DNA from: Kribbella sp. NBC_01245
GTDB lineage: Bacteria > Actinomycetota > Actinomycetes > Propionibacteriales > Kribbellaceae
Assembly (NCBI RefSeq): GCF_036226525.1
Contig: NZ_CP108487.1
Span: 4,650,001-4,714,000 of the forward strand
Length of the DNA: 64,000 nucleotides
Reading direction: 5' to 3'
Below are positions 15,724 to 24,944 of this stretch, one piece after another. Each line of letters opens with the position of its first letter. Position 1 is the stretch's first letter. The notes under the pieces are model-generated. The model was not told where the DNA came from, made no database searches, and saw only the letters and a list, made by a program, of their open reading frames with translations. A program made the translations under genes and the position numbers.

Positions 15724-16395
15724 GTGGCAGACGAGAAGACCCCCTCCCCGACCGGCAGCGCGCCGTCGCCCGAGGAGCCGGTGGTCGAGGAGCGGCTGCC
15801 GGAGTCACTCCACGAAGTCCGGGTCAAGGGCCGCTCGTTGCGAACCTGGGTGCTCGGTGCCGGGGCGCTCGCGCTGGCCGTTTCCGCCGCCTTCGGTGGG
15901 TTGAAGAATGCGCCCGAGGAGATCCCGCAGGTCGAGCCGGGTACGGCGATCGCGGCCGGGCGGTTCGAGGTGACGATCGACCGGGCTGTCGCGGTCAAGG
16001 ACCTCAAGCCCGTCTTCTCCCCCGATGAAGGCGGTTTCCTGCTCGTGGTGGTCGCGAAGGTCAAGCTCACCGACGACCTCGGCGATCCGCCCGCCCTCAG
16101 CCTGCTGCAGCTCGTCGACGTACCGGGCCTTCCCGCCGACGCGCGCCCGCTGGGCACCGCGAACATGCGCGACAGCACGATGAACCCCATCCTGCAGCCG
16201 AATCAGCCGGAAAACGTGGTCTACGCCTGGAAGTTGCCCAAGGCCACTGAAGTCCCGGCCGAGGTGCACGTCAAGGTCGAGAAAACCACGTACGAGAAGG
16301 AATCCAAGCTGACCCACTACGAGGTCTGGCGTCAGGACGGCATCGCCGGCGAGACCGTCGTGAAGGTGAAGAACAACCTGAAGGCGGCCCGATGA
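15724..16395 (+). CDS. Membrane-anchored protein, first of three (223 aa)
   Basis: The cytoplasmic N-terminus is Pro/Glu-rich (residues 1-35), one helix follows (about 40-60) and then an extracellular beta-rich domain: AAGRFEVTIDRAVAV, FLLVVVAKVKLTDD and NVVYAWKLP resemble the DUF4352/Telokin-like immunoglobulin-type fold. Start is a leaderless GTG. Its stop overlaps the next start (ATGA), and the third gene overlaps in the same way, so the three form one translation-coupled operon with related layouts. Function unknown; a cell-surface complex is likely. Confidence 0.78.
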   Translation: MADEKTPSPTGSAPSPEEPVVEERLPESLHEVRVKGRSLRTWVLGAGALALAVSAAFGGLKNAPEEIPQVEPGTAIAAGRFEVTIDRAVAVKDLKPVFSPDEGGFLLVVVAKVKLTDDLGDPPALSLLQLVDVPGLPADARPLGTANMRDSTMNPILQPNQPENVVYAWKLPKATEVPAEVHVKVEKTTYEKESKLTHYEVWRQDGIAGETVVKVKNNLKAAR

Positions 16396-16952
16396 ACCGC
16401 CGCCGCGTCATCGATATCGCGCTCACCGGCGTCGTCCTGGTCGCGATCGTCGGCCTCTACCGGCTGACCCCGACCAAGGCCGATTTCCAGCAGCCGGTCC
16501 AGGTCAACGGCACGGCCGGCAAGGTCGTACAGACGCCCCGGTTCGAGATCACGGTCGAGGCCGTGCGCGTCGGCAAGAAGCTGAAGGTTCCGCGCACCAG
16601 GCCGGATCGGGAGACCTCCACCTCCTGGGTCGTCGTGGACGCGATCGTGACCGCGCGGCAGGACCCGATGCACCTCGGCTCGGTCTTCATCCGCAACACC
16701 GACGGCGTCCAGTACCGCGCCACCAATCGCAACGCCATCTCGCGGGTCGATCTGACCGGGTTCGAGTTCCAGCCGGGGATCCCGGTGCGCGGCTCGTTCG
16801 CGATCGAGATGCCGGCCGACCAGCTGGCCGGGGCGCGGCTCGAGGTGATCGAGAACGGCGTGTTCACCGCTTTGGAGCCGCAGGCAACGATCCCGCTGCC
16901 GGCCGCCGAAGGTGAACAACCCGTGGTCGAGCTCAAGGAGGCGACGGCGTGA
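16392..16952 (+). CDS. Membrane-anchored protein, second of three (186 aa)
   Basis: A basic N-terminus (MNRRRVID) and one helix (residues 7-23) anchor an extracellular domain whose strands (PRFEITVEAVRVG, SWVVVDAIVTARQ, GSFAIEMPADQL) parallel those of the first gene product, as in DUF4352-like domains. It therefore looks like a paralog of its neighbour. ATG overlaps the upstream stop by 4 bases and its own stop overlaps the next GTG. Confidence 0.78.
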   Translation: MNRRRVIDIALTGVVLVAIVGLYRLTPTKADFQQPVQVNGTAGKVVQTPRFEITVEAVRVGKKLKVPRTRPDRETSTSWVVVDAIVTARQDPMHLGSVFIRNTDGVQYRATNRNAISRVDLTGFEFQPGIPVRGSFAIEMPADQLAGARLEVIENGVFTALEPQATIPLPAAEGEQPVVELKEATA

Positions 16953-17539
16953 GGTACGGCTGGCTGAAGAAGAACGCCGTCGCGCTGGCCTCCATGGTGC
17001 TGGTCATCCCGGCGACCGGCTGGTGGGTGACCCGATCCGACTACAAATCCTGGTACGACGCGGAGCCGCGTGACGCGGTCACCGTCGTGGCGGGCGGCAC
17101 GTCGTACGCCGATGCCACCTGGTATGCGGCGAGCGTCGAGGTCGACCCGGCCCCGAAACGTGCGGGCGCGGACGAGCCGACTCCGGCCGGTACGACGCGA
17201 GTGCGGGTCTACCTGCGCCTCCAGGTGGACGATGTCGCGAAGCTCAAGAGCCTCGAGGGATGCCTGATCCACCTGCGCGCGCCCGACGGCCGGATCTGGG
17301 ACGAGGACCGCCTCGCCGATGCGTACTCCGACCGGCCATCGGGCTGCGCCGGCGGGTCCGACGACCAGTTGCAGACGTGGCGACCGAAGGGTGCCGCCGA
17401 GTACTACCTCGAACCGCGTGCGGGCAAACCGTTCGAGACGTCCGCGGTGTTCGTCGTACCGAGTGAGGTCGCGAAGAGCGCCGAGCCGATCGTGACCTGG
17501 GCGACGAGACTTCCGCAGTACTTGGCATTCCCGAGGTAG
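16949..17539 (+). CDS. Membrane-anchored protein, third of three (196 aa)
   Basis: One N-terminal helix (residues 8-26) followed by an extracellular domain with paired Cys (EGCLIHLRAP and PSGCAGGSDD). GTG start overlaps the upstream stop (GTGA). It has the same single-anchor layout as the two genes before it but the strand pattern is less like DUF4352. It ends shortly before a terminator hairpin, closing the operon. No family recognised. Confidence 0.76.
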   Translation: MRYGWLKKNAVALASMVLVIPATGWWVTRSDYKSWYDAEPRDAVTVVAGGTSYADATWYAASVEVDPAPKRAGADEPTPAGTTRVRVYLRLQVDDVAKLKSLEGCLIHLRAPDGRIWDEDRLADAYSDRPSGCAGGSDDQLQTWRPKGAAEYYLEPRAGKPFETSAVFVVPSEVAKSAEPIVTWATRLPQYLAFPR

Positions 17540-17547
17540 CGCCGGTT

Positions 17548-17575
17548 GTGGGGATGGCCGGAAGACCATCCCCAC
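17548..17575. terminator. Bidirectional terminator hairpin
   Basis: Perfect 10-bp stem GTGGGGATGG (17548-17557) and complement (17566-17575) with an 8-base loop, between convergent genes. Confidence 0.8.
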
Positions 17576-17588
17576 GAACCCATGGCGG

Positions 17589-20540
17589 CTACGGATTCAC
17601 TGTGACCAGCGTGCCGCCAACCTCGGTGGTGCCGTCGGAGTAGCTGACCCGGCCGAGGTACTTCACCGCCGGGGTGAGGCCGGTCCACGACACCGTGATG
17701 TCCGCCGTCCCGCCGACCGTGGCGGTCGCGGTGCTTGACGTCGCCGTCATGTTGCCTACGGCGGCGTCCGGCACGAGCCAGCGGAACAGGGTGTAGACCG
17801 CGTCCGCGCCGTCGGTGGCGAAGCCGTGCGCGTATAGGCGGTAGGTGCCCGCGCCGGGCTTGGCGACGTCGATGAGTTCGGCGCTAGTGGCGGTGAAGCT
17901 GGCCCCGACGAGGGTCAGCACACCACCGGCGCCGACCCGGTACAAGTACAGGTCGATGTCGTCGTTGCCGTCGGTGAACTCGTCGAACAGCTGCACCCGC
18001 AGCAGCGGCGTGCCGCTGGGCACCGCGAACTCGTGCACCTGGATGCCCTGGTTGGCGTCCGGCGCGCCCGCGTCGAAGTTGTCCGTCGGGTCGTCGACGA
18101 CCGTCCTCGTTTCGGTCGTCGCTGCCACGAGACCCTGCGGCGCAACCTGGAAGCTGCCCGCGTAGCCAAGCTTGACGGAGTACTGGAGCGATCCGGCCGC
18201 CCCGGTACCCGCCACGGAGGCCGGCGCGGCGATGCTTACCGGACGAACGACCAGCGGGCTTCGCACACTGTGGCCGGCACCGTCCGACCAAGTCAGCGAA
18301 CCGAAGCTGTACTCGTCGAAGACCGCAGTGGGGTTCGTCGTGAACGAGACCTGGTACGAGGCTGTGGCGCCGGCGCCGAGGGTCAGCGCGCTCGGAGTGA
18401 CCACGACGTCAACCCCTGGCGGCGCGGCGACGGAGACCGTGTAGGTCCCGGCCGGGCCGACGTTGCGCACCGTGCGCGTCGCCGTCCGGACGCCCGCGAG
18501 CGAGCGGACCGTGATCGTCGGAGCGTTGAAGTCGGTCGGAGCGATGACCGGAGCCGGGGTGGTGCCGAAGCAGAGCGTGCACAGCCCCTGGCTCCGCAGG
18601 AATGCCCGGTAGTCGTCGAACCCGGCCGGATAGACGAGACCGGGATCCGCCGCGCTGTTGGGCACGATATGGCCCGCACCGAAGTCGAACGGGTCGGCCG
18701 GCGTACTGCCGTCCTCCTTCATGACGTCCTGCCGGGCGCTCGTCATGAGCGCCGACTGCATCATGTCGGGCGTCCAGTTGGGATGGAGGTCCCGCAGCAG
18801 GGCGCCGATGCCGGCGGTGTGCGGGCTGGACATCGACGTACCGGCGATCGCCTGGAACAGCTGGCCCGGCGAGCCGACGAACGCGGTCGGGCTGTTGCCG
18901 GCCAGGATCTGGACGCCGGGCGCGGTGACGTCCGGCTTCAGCAGGTCACCCGTGCTCCGCGCGCTGTCGACCAGCGGGCCGCGGGACGAGAACGCCGCCA
19001 TGGTGTTGCCCCCGCCGAAGACCTTCGCGCCACCCGACAGCGCTGCCGTCGGAGCACTGGTCGCCGCGTACGCCTTGATCGCGAGGCCGTCCGAGTTGCG
19101 GATGTGGACGGCCGGCACATAGTGGTTGTCACTCAGCAGCGCGTCGCTCTCGGCCGCCGTGTAAAGGATCATCCCGACGCCACCGGCGTTCTTGACCCCC
19201 AGGCTCCGCGCGGCCCGGGAGAAGCTGCCCTTGCACAGCACGATCTTGCCCGTCACGGCCGCCGGCGAAAGGCCGGTCAGGCAGCCCTCGCTGCCAGCCG
19301 TGGCACCGTCGACCAGCGGCGTCGCCGCGAGCCCCGGCGTGACCGACGCACCTTGGTAGGCCGCGCCGTTGCCGAGCGTCGCCGTGCTGACGAACGAGCG
19401 GTTTTGGGTGCTCGCGCCGACCGTCGTCAGCCACGGACCACCGTGGTCGACCGTACTGGCACCAGGTCCCGAGTTGCCGGCCGAGGCGGCGACGAAAACG
19501 CCGGCCTGCCGGGCGAACAGGAAGGCGACGTCATCAGCGTCGAGGAAGTCCGGGTCGCTGTCGCCGATCGAGTAGTTGATCACGTCGACACCGTCGCCGA
19601 CCGCCGCGTCGATCGCGCCGACGAGGTCGCTGACCGCGCAGCCGCCCGGCCAGCATGCCTTGTAGGCCGCGACCCGGGCGCGGGGCGCCATGCCGCTCAC
19701 CGTGCCGAAGCTGCGTCCGAAGATCGACGCGTTGACGTTCGCGTTGCCGCCGGCGGTCGACGTGGTGTGCGTGCCGTGACCGTCGTGGTCACGCGCCGAC
19801 ATGTAGTCGTCCTTCAGCCCGCCGCCGAAGTGGCCGAAGCCCCTGTGGAAGTAGCGGGCGCCGATCAGCTTGTTGGTGCACTGCTGCTGGCTCCACAGCT
19901 GGCCGGACTGGCACGTCCCGTTCCAGCCGGCGGGTACGGGGCCGAAGCCGGCGGCGGCGAAGCTCGGGTGCTCCGGCCAGATGCCGGTGTCCACCACACC
20001 GATGATCACGCCTTCCCCAGCACTGGCCTGCCCGCCGAGCTGGCTCCAAAGACCGCCGCCGGCGTTCAGCCCGAGAAAGGTCGGCGTGTTGTCGGTCCTG
20101 ACCTGCGACAGCGTGTCCCGCTGGATCGAGACGACGCCGGACGTCGTGCGCAGCTTCGCCAGCTGTGCCTTGGTGAGCCTCGCCGCGAAGCCGTTCAGTG
20201 AGTACTCGTAGTCGTATTCCCGCACCGCGCCGACGCTGTTCGCCACCTGGGCGTGCCGGGAGCGCAGGTAGTTGACGTACCGCTGGACCTTCGCGTCCTT
20301 CTTGTTGAACCGCTTACCGGCCGCCGGCTTCGTCGCCGGGAAGCCGGCGATCCCGCCTTCGTACGCGCCCGCGGGCGCCTCACCGAGTAGCACCAGGTAG
20401 ACGTCGCTGGCGCCCGCCTTGCCGGCGCCGGCGGCCGGTGCGCCCGGACTCTCTTCCCCCTGTGCCCCGGCGGCGCCCATGGTGGCCGCGATCAGGCACG
20501 AAACCAAGACGACAATCCATCCCGCCACGAGTCGCTTCAT
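17589..20540 (-). CDS. Secreted subtilisin-family (S8) serine protease, 983 aa
   Basis: Exported protease with a signal peptide (residues 1-26), an I9-type propeptide (about 45-145), and a subtilase domain with the triad Asp184 (VVDTGIWPEHPSF), His255 (DGHGTHTTSTAGG) and Ser569 (GTSMSSPHTAG), plus the oxyanion Asn356 (AGNSGPG). A protease-associated domain is inserted between Asn356 and Ser569 (about 400-500). The C-terminal 300 residues hold fibronectin/CARDB-like and pre-peptidase-like beta domains. The order resembles plant cucumisin-type subtilases. ATG 20540 has a GGGAGAG ribosome binding site. It should degrade protein outside the cell. Confidence 0.94.
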   Translation of the reverse strand: MKRLVAGWIVVLVSCLIAATMGAAGAQGEESPGAPAAGAGKAGASDVYLVLLGEAPAGAYEGGIAGFPATKPAAGKRFNKKDAKVQRYVNYLRSRHAQVANSVGAVREYDYEYSLNGFAARLTKAQLAKLRTTSGVVSIQRDTLSQVRTDNTPTFLGLNAGGGLWSQLGGQASAGEGVIIGVVDTGIWPEHPSFAAAGFGPVPAGWNGTCQSGQLWSQQQCTNKLIGARYFHRGFGHFGGGLKDDYMSARDHDGHGTHTTSTAGGNANVNASIFGRSFGTVSGMAPRARVAAYKACWPGGCAVSDLVGAIDAAVGDGVDVINYSIGDSDPDFLDADDVAFLFARQAGVFVAASAGNSGPGASTVDHGGPWLTTVGASTQNRSFVSTATLGNGAAYQGASVTPGLAATPLVDGATAGSEGCLTGLSPAAVTGKIVLCKGSFSRAARSLGVKNAGGVGMILYTAAESDALLSDNHYVPAVHIRNSDGLAIKAYAATSAPTAALSGGAKVFGGGNTMAAFSSRGPLVDSARSTGDLLKPDVTAPGVQILAGNSPTAFVGSPGQLFQAIAGTSMSSPHTAGIGALLRDLHPNWTPDMMQSALMTSARQDVMKEDGSTPADPFDFGAGHIVPNSAADPGLVYPAGFDDYRAFLRSQGLCTLCFGTTPAPVIAPTDFNAPTITVRSLAGVRTATRTVRNVGPAGTYTVSVAAPPGVDVVVTPSALTLGAGATASYQVSFTTNPTAVFDEYSFGSLTWSDGAGHSVRSPLVVRPVSIAAPASVAGTGAAGSLQYSVKLGYAGSFQVAPQGLVAATTETRTVVDDPTDNFDAGAPDANQGIQVHEFAVPSGTPLLRVQLFDEFTDGNDDIDLYLYRVGAGGVLTLVGASFTATSAELIDVAKPGAGTYRLYAHGFATDGADAVYTLFRWLVPDAAVGNMTATSSTATATVGGTADITVSWTGLTPAVKYLGRVSYSDGTTEVGGTLVTVNP

Positions 20541-20702
20541 CGCTCTCCCCTTCGCATCCGGCCGCACAGCGCGGCGGAGTCTGGCGAGGTCGCGACAGTG
20601 CCCCCCAGCGTCGTCGCGGTGGCCCCCCTTGCTCCCACCATGCACCCGGTCGGGCGGTCGCGCCAGATGGCAAATGGGTGCACGCGTGGGGCGGGAATTG
20701 GG

Positions 20703-22070
20703 CTACGAGCCTTCCGAAGTACCCGGCACTCCCGAGGTTGCGGCGCTCAGGTCGGTGACACCCTTGTCGACCGGCAGCGGCTTCTGCGGCTCGAGATAAC
20801 CGGCCAGACCGCCGATCATCCGGTCGTACGCCGCCGCGAGCAGGCAGATCTGCAGCATCAGCCGCAGGGCGTCTACCACCAGCGCGAGCGGTTCGTCGAT
20901 GACCCGCCAGACCGCCAGCGACTGCGGTCCGATCACGTAGTCGCGCATGCCGATCCAGAAGGCGCCGGCGCACCAGTTGACGACGGCCCAGGCGAGGAAG
21001 TACCCGAGCATGGGCCGGATACCGGAGCGCGCGACCAGCCGGAACGCGTCCGCGACGGGCGTCCAGCGGTCCTTCCAGTCGGCGACCATGGTGTTACCCG
21101 CCACCCGCACGATCCGCGGCGTCTGCTGCCAGCGATTGGTGACCCGGTCGAACCGCCAGCGGACCGGCAGCGTGCGCTCGGGTTTGTGCAGCACGCGGCC
21201 GTAGATGACCGCGGTGATGGTGATCCACATCAGCGGCAGCACCGCCGCGGTCCACAGATCGCCGATCCCGGCCGCTACGAAGCCGGTCGCGGTGTCCCAG
21301 ACCTCGCGCACGCGCTCGGCGCCGAGCACGTGGTCGAGGGCCCAGTCGTACGAATCCTTGATCCAGACGAAGACCTGCCGGCCCTCCAGCCAGTCCTTGG
21401 GCGCTGGGATGAACGCAGTGGCCTGATACGCGACCACAAACAGCCAGAGCGCTTCGAGATAGGCCACGAACAACCGCTGGGCCGGGCCTGCCTTACTCCG
21501 CTTCCCGCGCCTCTTGAACAGCAACCGCAGCAGGTACGCCGTTACGCCCAGCCCGATGAACAGCCAGGTCGATAGCGTATGCAGGCCTTCCGGGCGCTCG
21601 GCGACCGTGCCACCGCCAAAGATGGTCACGGCATCGGCGTTGATCCGGTGCACCAGGCGTAGGTACTCGTAGTCGAGCGCTTCCTGCTCGAGGAACTTGT
21701 ACGCCGCGTAGAACGCCAGGAACGGCAGAAGCGCGTGCGCCAACGCGTCGAGCGGCCGGTTCTCCTCGCCCGCGACCTGCCCGTCCGGCGCGAGCTTGCC
21801 CTCTTCGACGGCCCGGCGGTGGTACGGCAACTCCCCACGCAAGACCAGGAACATCACGACGTACATCGCGAGTGTGATCAGGGCCAGCAGCGCCAGCAGG
21901 GCGATACCGCCCGCATCCACCTTGGCGCCGGCCCGGACCGCGACCCACTGGACCGCGAGGTGGGTCAGCTCTGCGATGAAGAAGACGGCGAGCAGGCGCG
22001 GCCACGCCTTCGCGAACAGCCCACCGGCCCGTCCAACGGTGGTGAGCAGTGTCCCCGAGTCCTGTGCCAC
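20703..22070 (-). CDS. Large integral membrane protein (455 aa)
   Basis: About nine hydrophobic helices separated by charged loops; many Trp and Arg in the loops (for example PVRWRFDRVTNRWQQTPR). No transporter or enzyme motif recognised. The start is a GTG 6 bases after TAGATT and without a ribosome binding site, so it is probably leaderless. It precedes the subtilase gene in the same direction, separated by 162 bases. Function unknown. Confidence 0.8.
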   Translation of the reverse strand: MAQDSGTLLTTVGRAGGLFAKAWPRLLAVFFIAELTHLAVQWVAVRAGAKVDAGGIALLALLALITLAMYVVMFLVLRGELPYHRRAVEEGKLAPDGQVAGEENRPLDALAHALLPFLAFYAAYKFLEQEALDYEYLRLVHRINADAVTIFGGGTVAERPEGLHTLSTWLFIGLGVTAYLLRLLFKRRGKRSKAGPAQRLFVAYLEALWLFVVAYQATAFIPAPKDWLEGRQVFVWIKDSYDWALDHVLGAERVREVWDTATGFVAAGIGDLWTAAVLPLMWITITAVIYGRVLHKPERTLPVRWRFDRVTNRWQQTPRIVRVAGNTMVADWKDRWTPVADAFRLVARSGIRPMLGYFLAWAVVNWCAGAFWIGMRDYVIGPQSLAVWRVIDEPLALVVDALRLMLQICLLAAAYDRMIGGLAGYLEPQKPLPVDKGVTDLSAATSGVPGTSEGS

Positions 22071-22096
22071 GGGAGGAATCTACCCGTGGCAGGGGC

Positions 22097-22336
22097 CTAT
22101 CCCCCGGCGAAGGGAGGCAGTACGTCGACCACGGAACCGTCTGCGAGCGCGACGTCGCCTTCGACCCGGTCGCCGTTCAGCAGGAACGAGCTGATGCCGA
22201 GCACTCTGGCCAGTTCCGGACGTCCGTCACCGAGTGTTGCGACCAACTCGGCCACTGAGGCCGCCTGAGCGCTCTCAACCGGCTCGCCGGCCGCCGCTCG
22301 CGCCGCCGCGAAATACCGCACCGTGACCGTCGCCAC
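22097..22336 (-). CDS. MoaD/ThiS-family sulfur-carrier protein
   Basis: 79 residues with the ubiquitin-like fold and the essential C-terminal Gly-Gly (LPPFAGG) that is adenylated and turned into a thiocarboxylate for sulfur transfer. MATVTVRYFAAARAAAG is the standard MoaD N-terminus, so molybdopterin synthesis is the likely pathway; the two molybdoenzymes in this window would need that cofactor. GTG start. It is divergent from glnR. Confidence 0.88.
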   Translation of the reverse strand: MATVTVRYFAAARAAAGEPVESAQAASVAELVATLGDGRPELARVLGISSFLLNGDRVEGDVALADGSVVDVLPPFAGG

Positions 22337-22373
22337 TGGGACACCTGCCTCATATGTCGGGACTTGGAGTATC

Positions 22374-22399
22374 CTTTCAGAACCTTTACCTGCTGTTTC
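22374..22399 (-). promoter_or_regulatory. GlnR-box-like site between moaD-like gene and glnR
   Basis: On the minus strand the segment reads GAAAC, 5 bases, GTAAA, 6 bases, GAAAG, close to the GTNAC-n6-GAAAC consensus of actinobacterial GlnR sites. It could be used for autoregulation. Match is imperfect. Confidence 0.4.
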
Positions 22400-22499
22400 A
22401 ACCAGTGTGTCTCGGGCCCAGGGCAATGACGCCCCGGGCTCGACGTGCATCAGGACCGGGTCCACCCCACGGATCCGACGACCAGCACAAGGAGACAGC

Positions 22500-23213
22500 G
22501 TGAGCACGTTGCTTCTGCTGACGAACGCGCTGCAGGCCTCGACCGAGGTGCTGCCCTCGCTCGCCCTGCTGCCCCACCAGATCCGCATCCTGCCCTCCGA
22601 GGTGGCCGCGCTGGTGGACGCCCCGGACGCCGACGCGGTGCTGCTGGACGCCCGCCGCGATCTCGTCAACGTCCGGTCGGTGTCCCGCCTGATCCGCACC
22701 ACCGGGATCGACGTACCGCTGATCCTGGTCGTCACCGAAGGCGGTCTGACCGCGGTGAACGCGGACTGGGGCGCGGACGACGTACTGCTCGACACGGCCG
22801 GCCCGGCCGAGATCGAGGCCCGCCTGCGGCTGGTCATCGGCCGGCTCGCGGCAGCCCGCGACGAGGACCCCGACACCAGCCTGATCCGCAGCGGCGACGT
22901 GGTCATCGACGAGGCGTCGTACACGGCCAAACTGAACGGCCGGGCGCTCGACCTGACGTACAAGGAGTTCGAGCTGTTCAAGTTCCTCGCGCAGCACCCG
23001 GGCCGGGTGTTCACGCGTGAGCAGCTGCTCCAGGAGGTTTGGGGGTACGACTACTTCGGCGGCACCCGGACGGTCGACGTGCACGTCCGGCGGCTGCGCG
23101 CCAAGCTCGGCCCGGAGCACGAATCCCTGATCGGAACCGTGCGCAACGTCGGCTACCGCTTCGTCATCCCGCCGGCCAAACAGGACCGCGAGACCGCCGA
23201 TTCGAACGCCTGA
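22500..23213 (+). CDS. glnR: Nitrogen regulator GlnR (OmpR-family orphan regulator)
   Basis: 237 residues closely following the streptomycete GlnR pattern: N-terminus STLLLLTNALQ, receiver-like domain with VVTEGGLTAV and DDVLLDTAGPAE, and a winged-helix DNA-binding domain (LTYKEFELFKFLAQHPGR, GTRTVDVHVRRLRAK). Asp50 is kept (VLLDARRDL) but the other acidic pocket residues of a normal receiver are missing, as in GlnR, which works without a kinase. It should control glutamine synthetase, ammonium uptake and other nitrogen genes. Start is a GTG. Confidence 0.95.
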   Translation: MSTLLLLTNALQASTEVLPSLALLPHQIRILPSEVAALVDAPDADAVLLDARRDLVNVRSVSRLIRTTGIDVPLILVVTEGGLTAVNADWGADDVLLDTAGPAEIEARLRLVIGRLAAARDEDPDTSLIRSGDVVIDEASYTAKLNGRALDLTYKEFELFKFLAQHPGRVFTREQLLQEVWGYDYFGGTRTVDVHVRRLRAKLGPEHESLIGTVRNVGYRFVIPPAKQDRETADSNA

Positions 23214-23331
23214 TCGGACCCTTTCAAACCTTCGCGGGCTGTGATTATTTCGCTGGTGTGCGTTCGCGCGGCTGGTGCTACCGTGCGTATTCGGTCACTG
23301 TCTGATGGTGGCCGCGTACGGAAGGTGTCCG

Positions 23332-23622
23332 ATGGCTCACGCAGCCCATGCCCGTAGTACCCCTCGCAGTACCCCGCGCTCGGGACCGGTGCTGACCGCG
23401 ACCTGGCTCGGTCTGACCTTCGGCCTGCTGCTCGGCGCGGTCGCGGTCGGCCAGACCCACATCGGTGTCCGCGCGGGCGCCGCCACCCTGCTGGTGATGC
23501 TCGCCCCGCTCACCATCGCCGTCTACGTCCAGGCCATCCGCCACGGCTTCGGCTCCAAAGCCGCCGCCACCCTCACCGCCCTGGCCTTCGTCACCACCTT
23601 CCTCCGCGTCGCCCTCCTCTAG
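23332..23622 (+). CDS. Small membrane protein (96 aa)
   Basis: Three hydrophobic helices follow a basic, Ser/Pro-rich N-terminus (residues 1-20, with a repeated RSTP unit). GGAAGG lies 6 bases before the ATG; an in-frame ATG at 23305 would add nine residues. It follows glnR after 118 bases. No family recognised. Confidence 0.65.
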   Translation: MAHAAHARSTPRSTPRSGPVLTATWLGLTFGLLLGAVAVGQTHIGVRAGAATLLVMLAPLTIAVYVQAIRHGFGSKAAATLTALAFVTTFLRVALL

Positions 23623-23649
23623 CCCGCTGACTCTGCCCGCTGACGTGAG

Positions 23650-24915
23650 TCAGGGCGCGAGCTCCCAGATCGCGCTGATCGGCATGGCCCTCATGCGGGG
23701 ACCAAACGCCTGCGTCCGTTCGCCGGTGTACAGCACCACGCCGGCGAGCAGATCATCACCGAGCCGCTCCGCCAGGTGAGTCAGTCCGCGAAAGTCTTCG
23801 GCGCGGACCGTCGACGAGGCCTTCACCTCCACACCAACCACCTGGCCACGGCGGTTCTCCAGAACGGCGTCCACCTCCACCTTGTCGCGGGTGCGGTAAT
23901 GCGACAGCTCGGCCCGTTCATCGGACCAGGTCAGCTGACGTGCCAGCTCCATCAGTACGAACCCCTCGAGCAGCGGACCGAAGACGCTTCCCGGGCGCTT
24001 GAATTGCACGACATCGGCGTCAAGCAGGTTGGCCGCGATACCCGAATCGACCATGGCCACCTTCGGCGTACCGGTCGCCCGGCTACTGAGGTTGCGCGAC
24101 CAGGCCGGTACCCGCTTGATCAGGAACACTTCTTCCAGCAAATGCAGATAGCGGCCGACCGTTCGATGGTCCAGGTGAACCTCGTTTCCCAACGCGTTGG
24201 GAACCAGCAAGTGACCCGAGCGAGCCGCGAGAAGCCGGATCAGGGCTCGCATCTCACCGATCCGCTCGATCTCCGAGAGCTGGCTGACGTCCCGTGCGAT
24301 CAGATCGTCGACGTAGGAATCGAAGAACCGGCCTCGCCGCCTCGGCTGGGTTCTTGCCACCGCCTCCGGATAACCGCCTCGTACGACCCGATCGGCGTAG
24401 TCCGCCCGATTCAGGCTGGAGTGATGTTCCAGCTCAGCTCCATGCGCGAAGATCGCGTCCACAAAACGGTCCGGCGTTCCATCGATCTCACCTTGAGAAA
24501 AGGGCCAGAGCTCGATCGTCTCCATCCGGCCGGGCAAGGCGTCCGGAAGCGTGCGCAGACCGAGGACGCGCGCTGAGCCGGTCAGCAGGAATTGACCGGG
24601 CCGCGGGTCGGCATCAACTTTCTCCTTGATCGCCAGCAAGAGGTCTGGCGCCCGCTGGATTTCATCAATCACCATCGGCGAACCGAGCGCGACAAAACCC
24701 GTTGGATCCTCCTGGGCGGCCTGCCTGCTGGTCTCGTTGTCCAACGTCTGCCAGCTTGCCTCGCGAGCGGCTCCCGCGATTCGGACCAGTGTGCTCTTAC
24801 CGCCCTGGCGGGCTCCATTGACCAGGACCACACGTGTATCGGCGAGCGCTTCGTCAATCAATCGCTGAGCATGGCGTGGCACCACCCGGCCGAGCGGCAG
24901 TTCAGCGTGACTCAT
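23650..24915 (-). CDS. AAA_14 ATPase with DUF4143 nuclease-like C-terminus
   Basis: 421 residues. The P-loop GARQGGKST (about residues 34-42), Walker B as MVIDEIQRAPDLL and sensor region LLTGSARVLGLR form the AAA_14 domain. The C-terminal DUF4143 domain has a PD-(D/E)XK-like core, VEVDAVLENRRG with GVEVKASS. Members are widespread, often in variable genome regions, and their function is unsettled. ATG 24915; the gene stands alone behind an array of four 23-bp-spaced repeats that probably control it. Confidence 0.9.
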   Translation of the reverse strand: MSHAELPLGRVVPRHAQRLIDEALADTRVVLVNGARQGGKSTLVRIAGAAREASWQTLDNETSRQAAQEDPTGFVALGSPMVIDEIQRAPDLLLAIKEKVDADPRPGQFLLTGSARVLGLRTLPDALPGRMETIELWPFSQGEIDGTPDRFVDAIFAHGAELEHHSSLNRADYADRVVRGGYPEAVARTQPRRRGRFFDSYVDDLIARDVSQLSEIERIGEMRALIRLLAARSGHLLVPNALGNEVHLDHRTVGRYLHLLEEVFLIKRVPAWSRNLSSRATGTPKVAMVDSGIAANLLDADVVQFKRPGSVFGPLLEGFVLMELARQLTWSDERAELSHYRTRDKVEVDAVLENRRGQVVGVEVKASSTVRAEDFRGLTHLAERLGDDLLAGVVLYTGERTQAFGPRMRAMPISAIWELAP

Positions 24916-24944
24916 GCCTCGATTGTGCCATCTTTTGACCGCGG

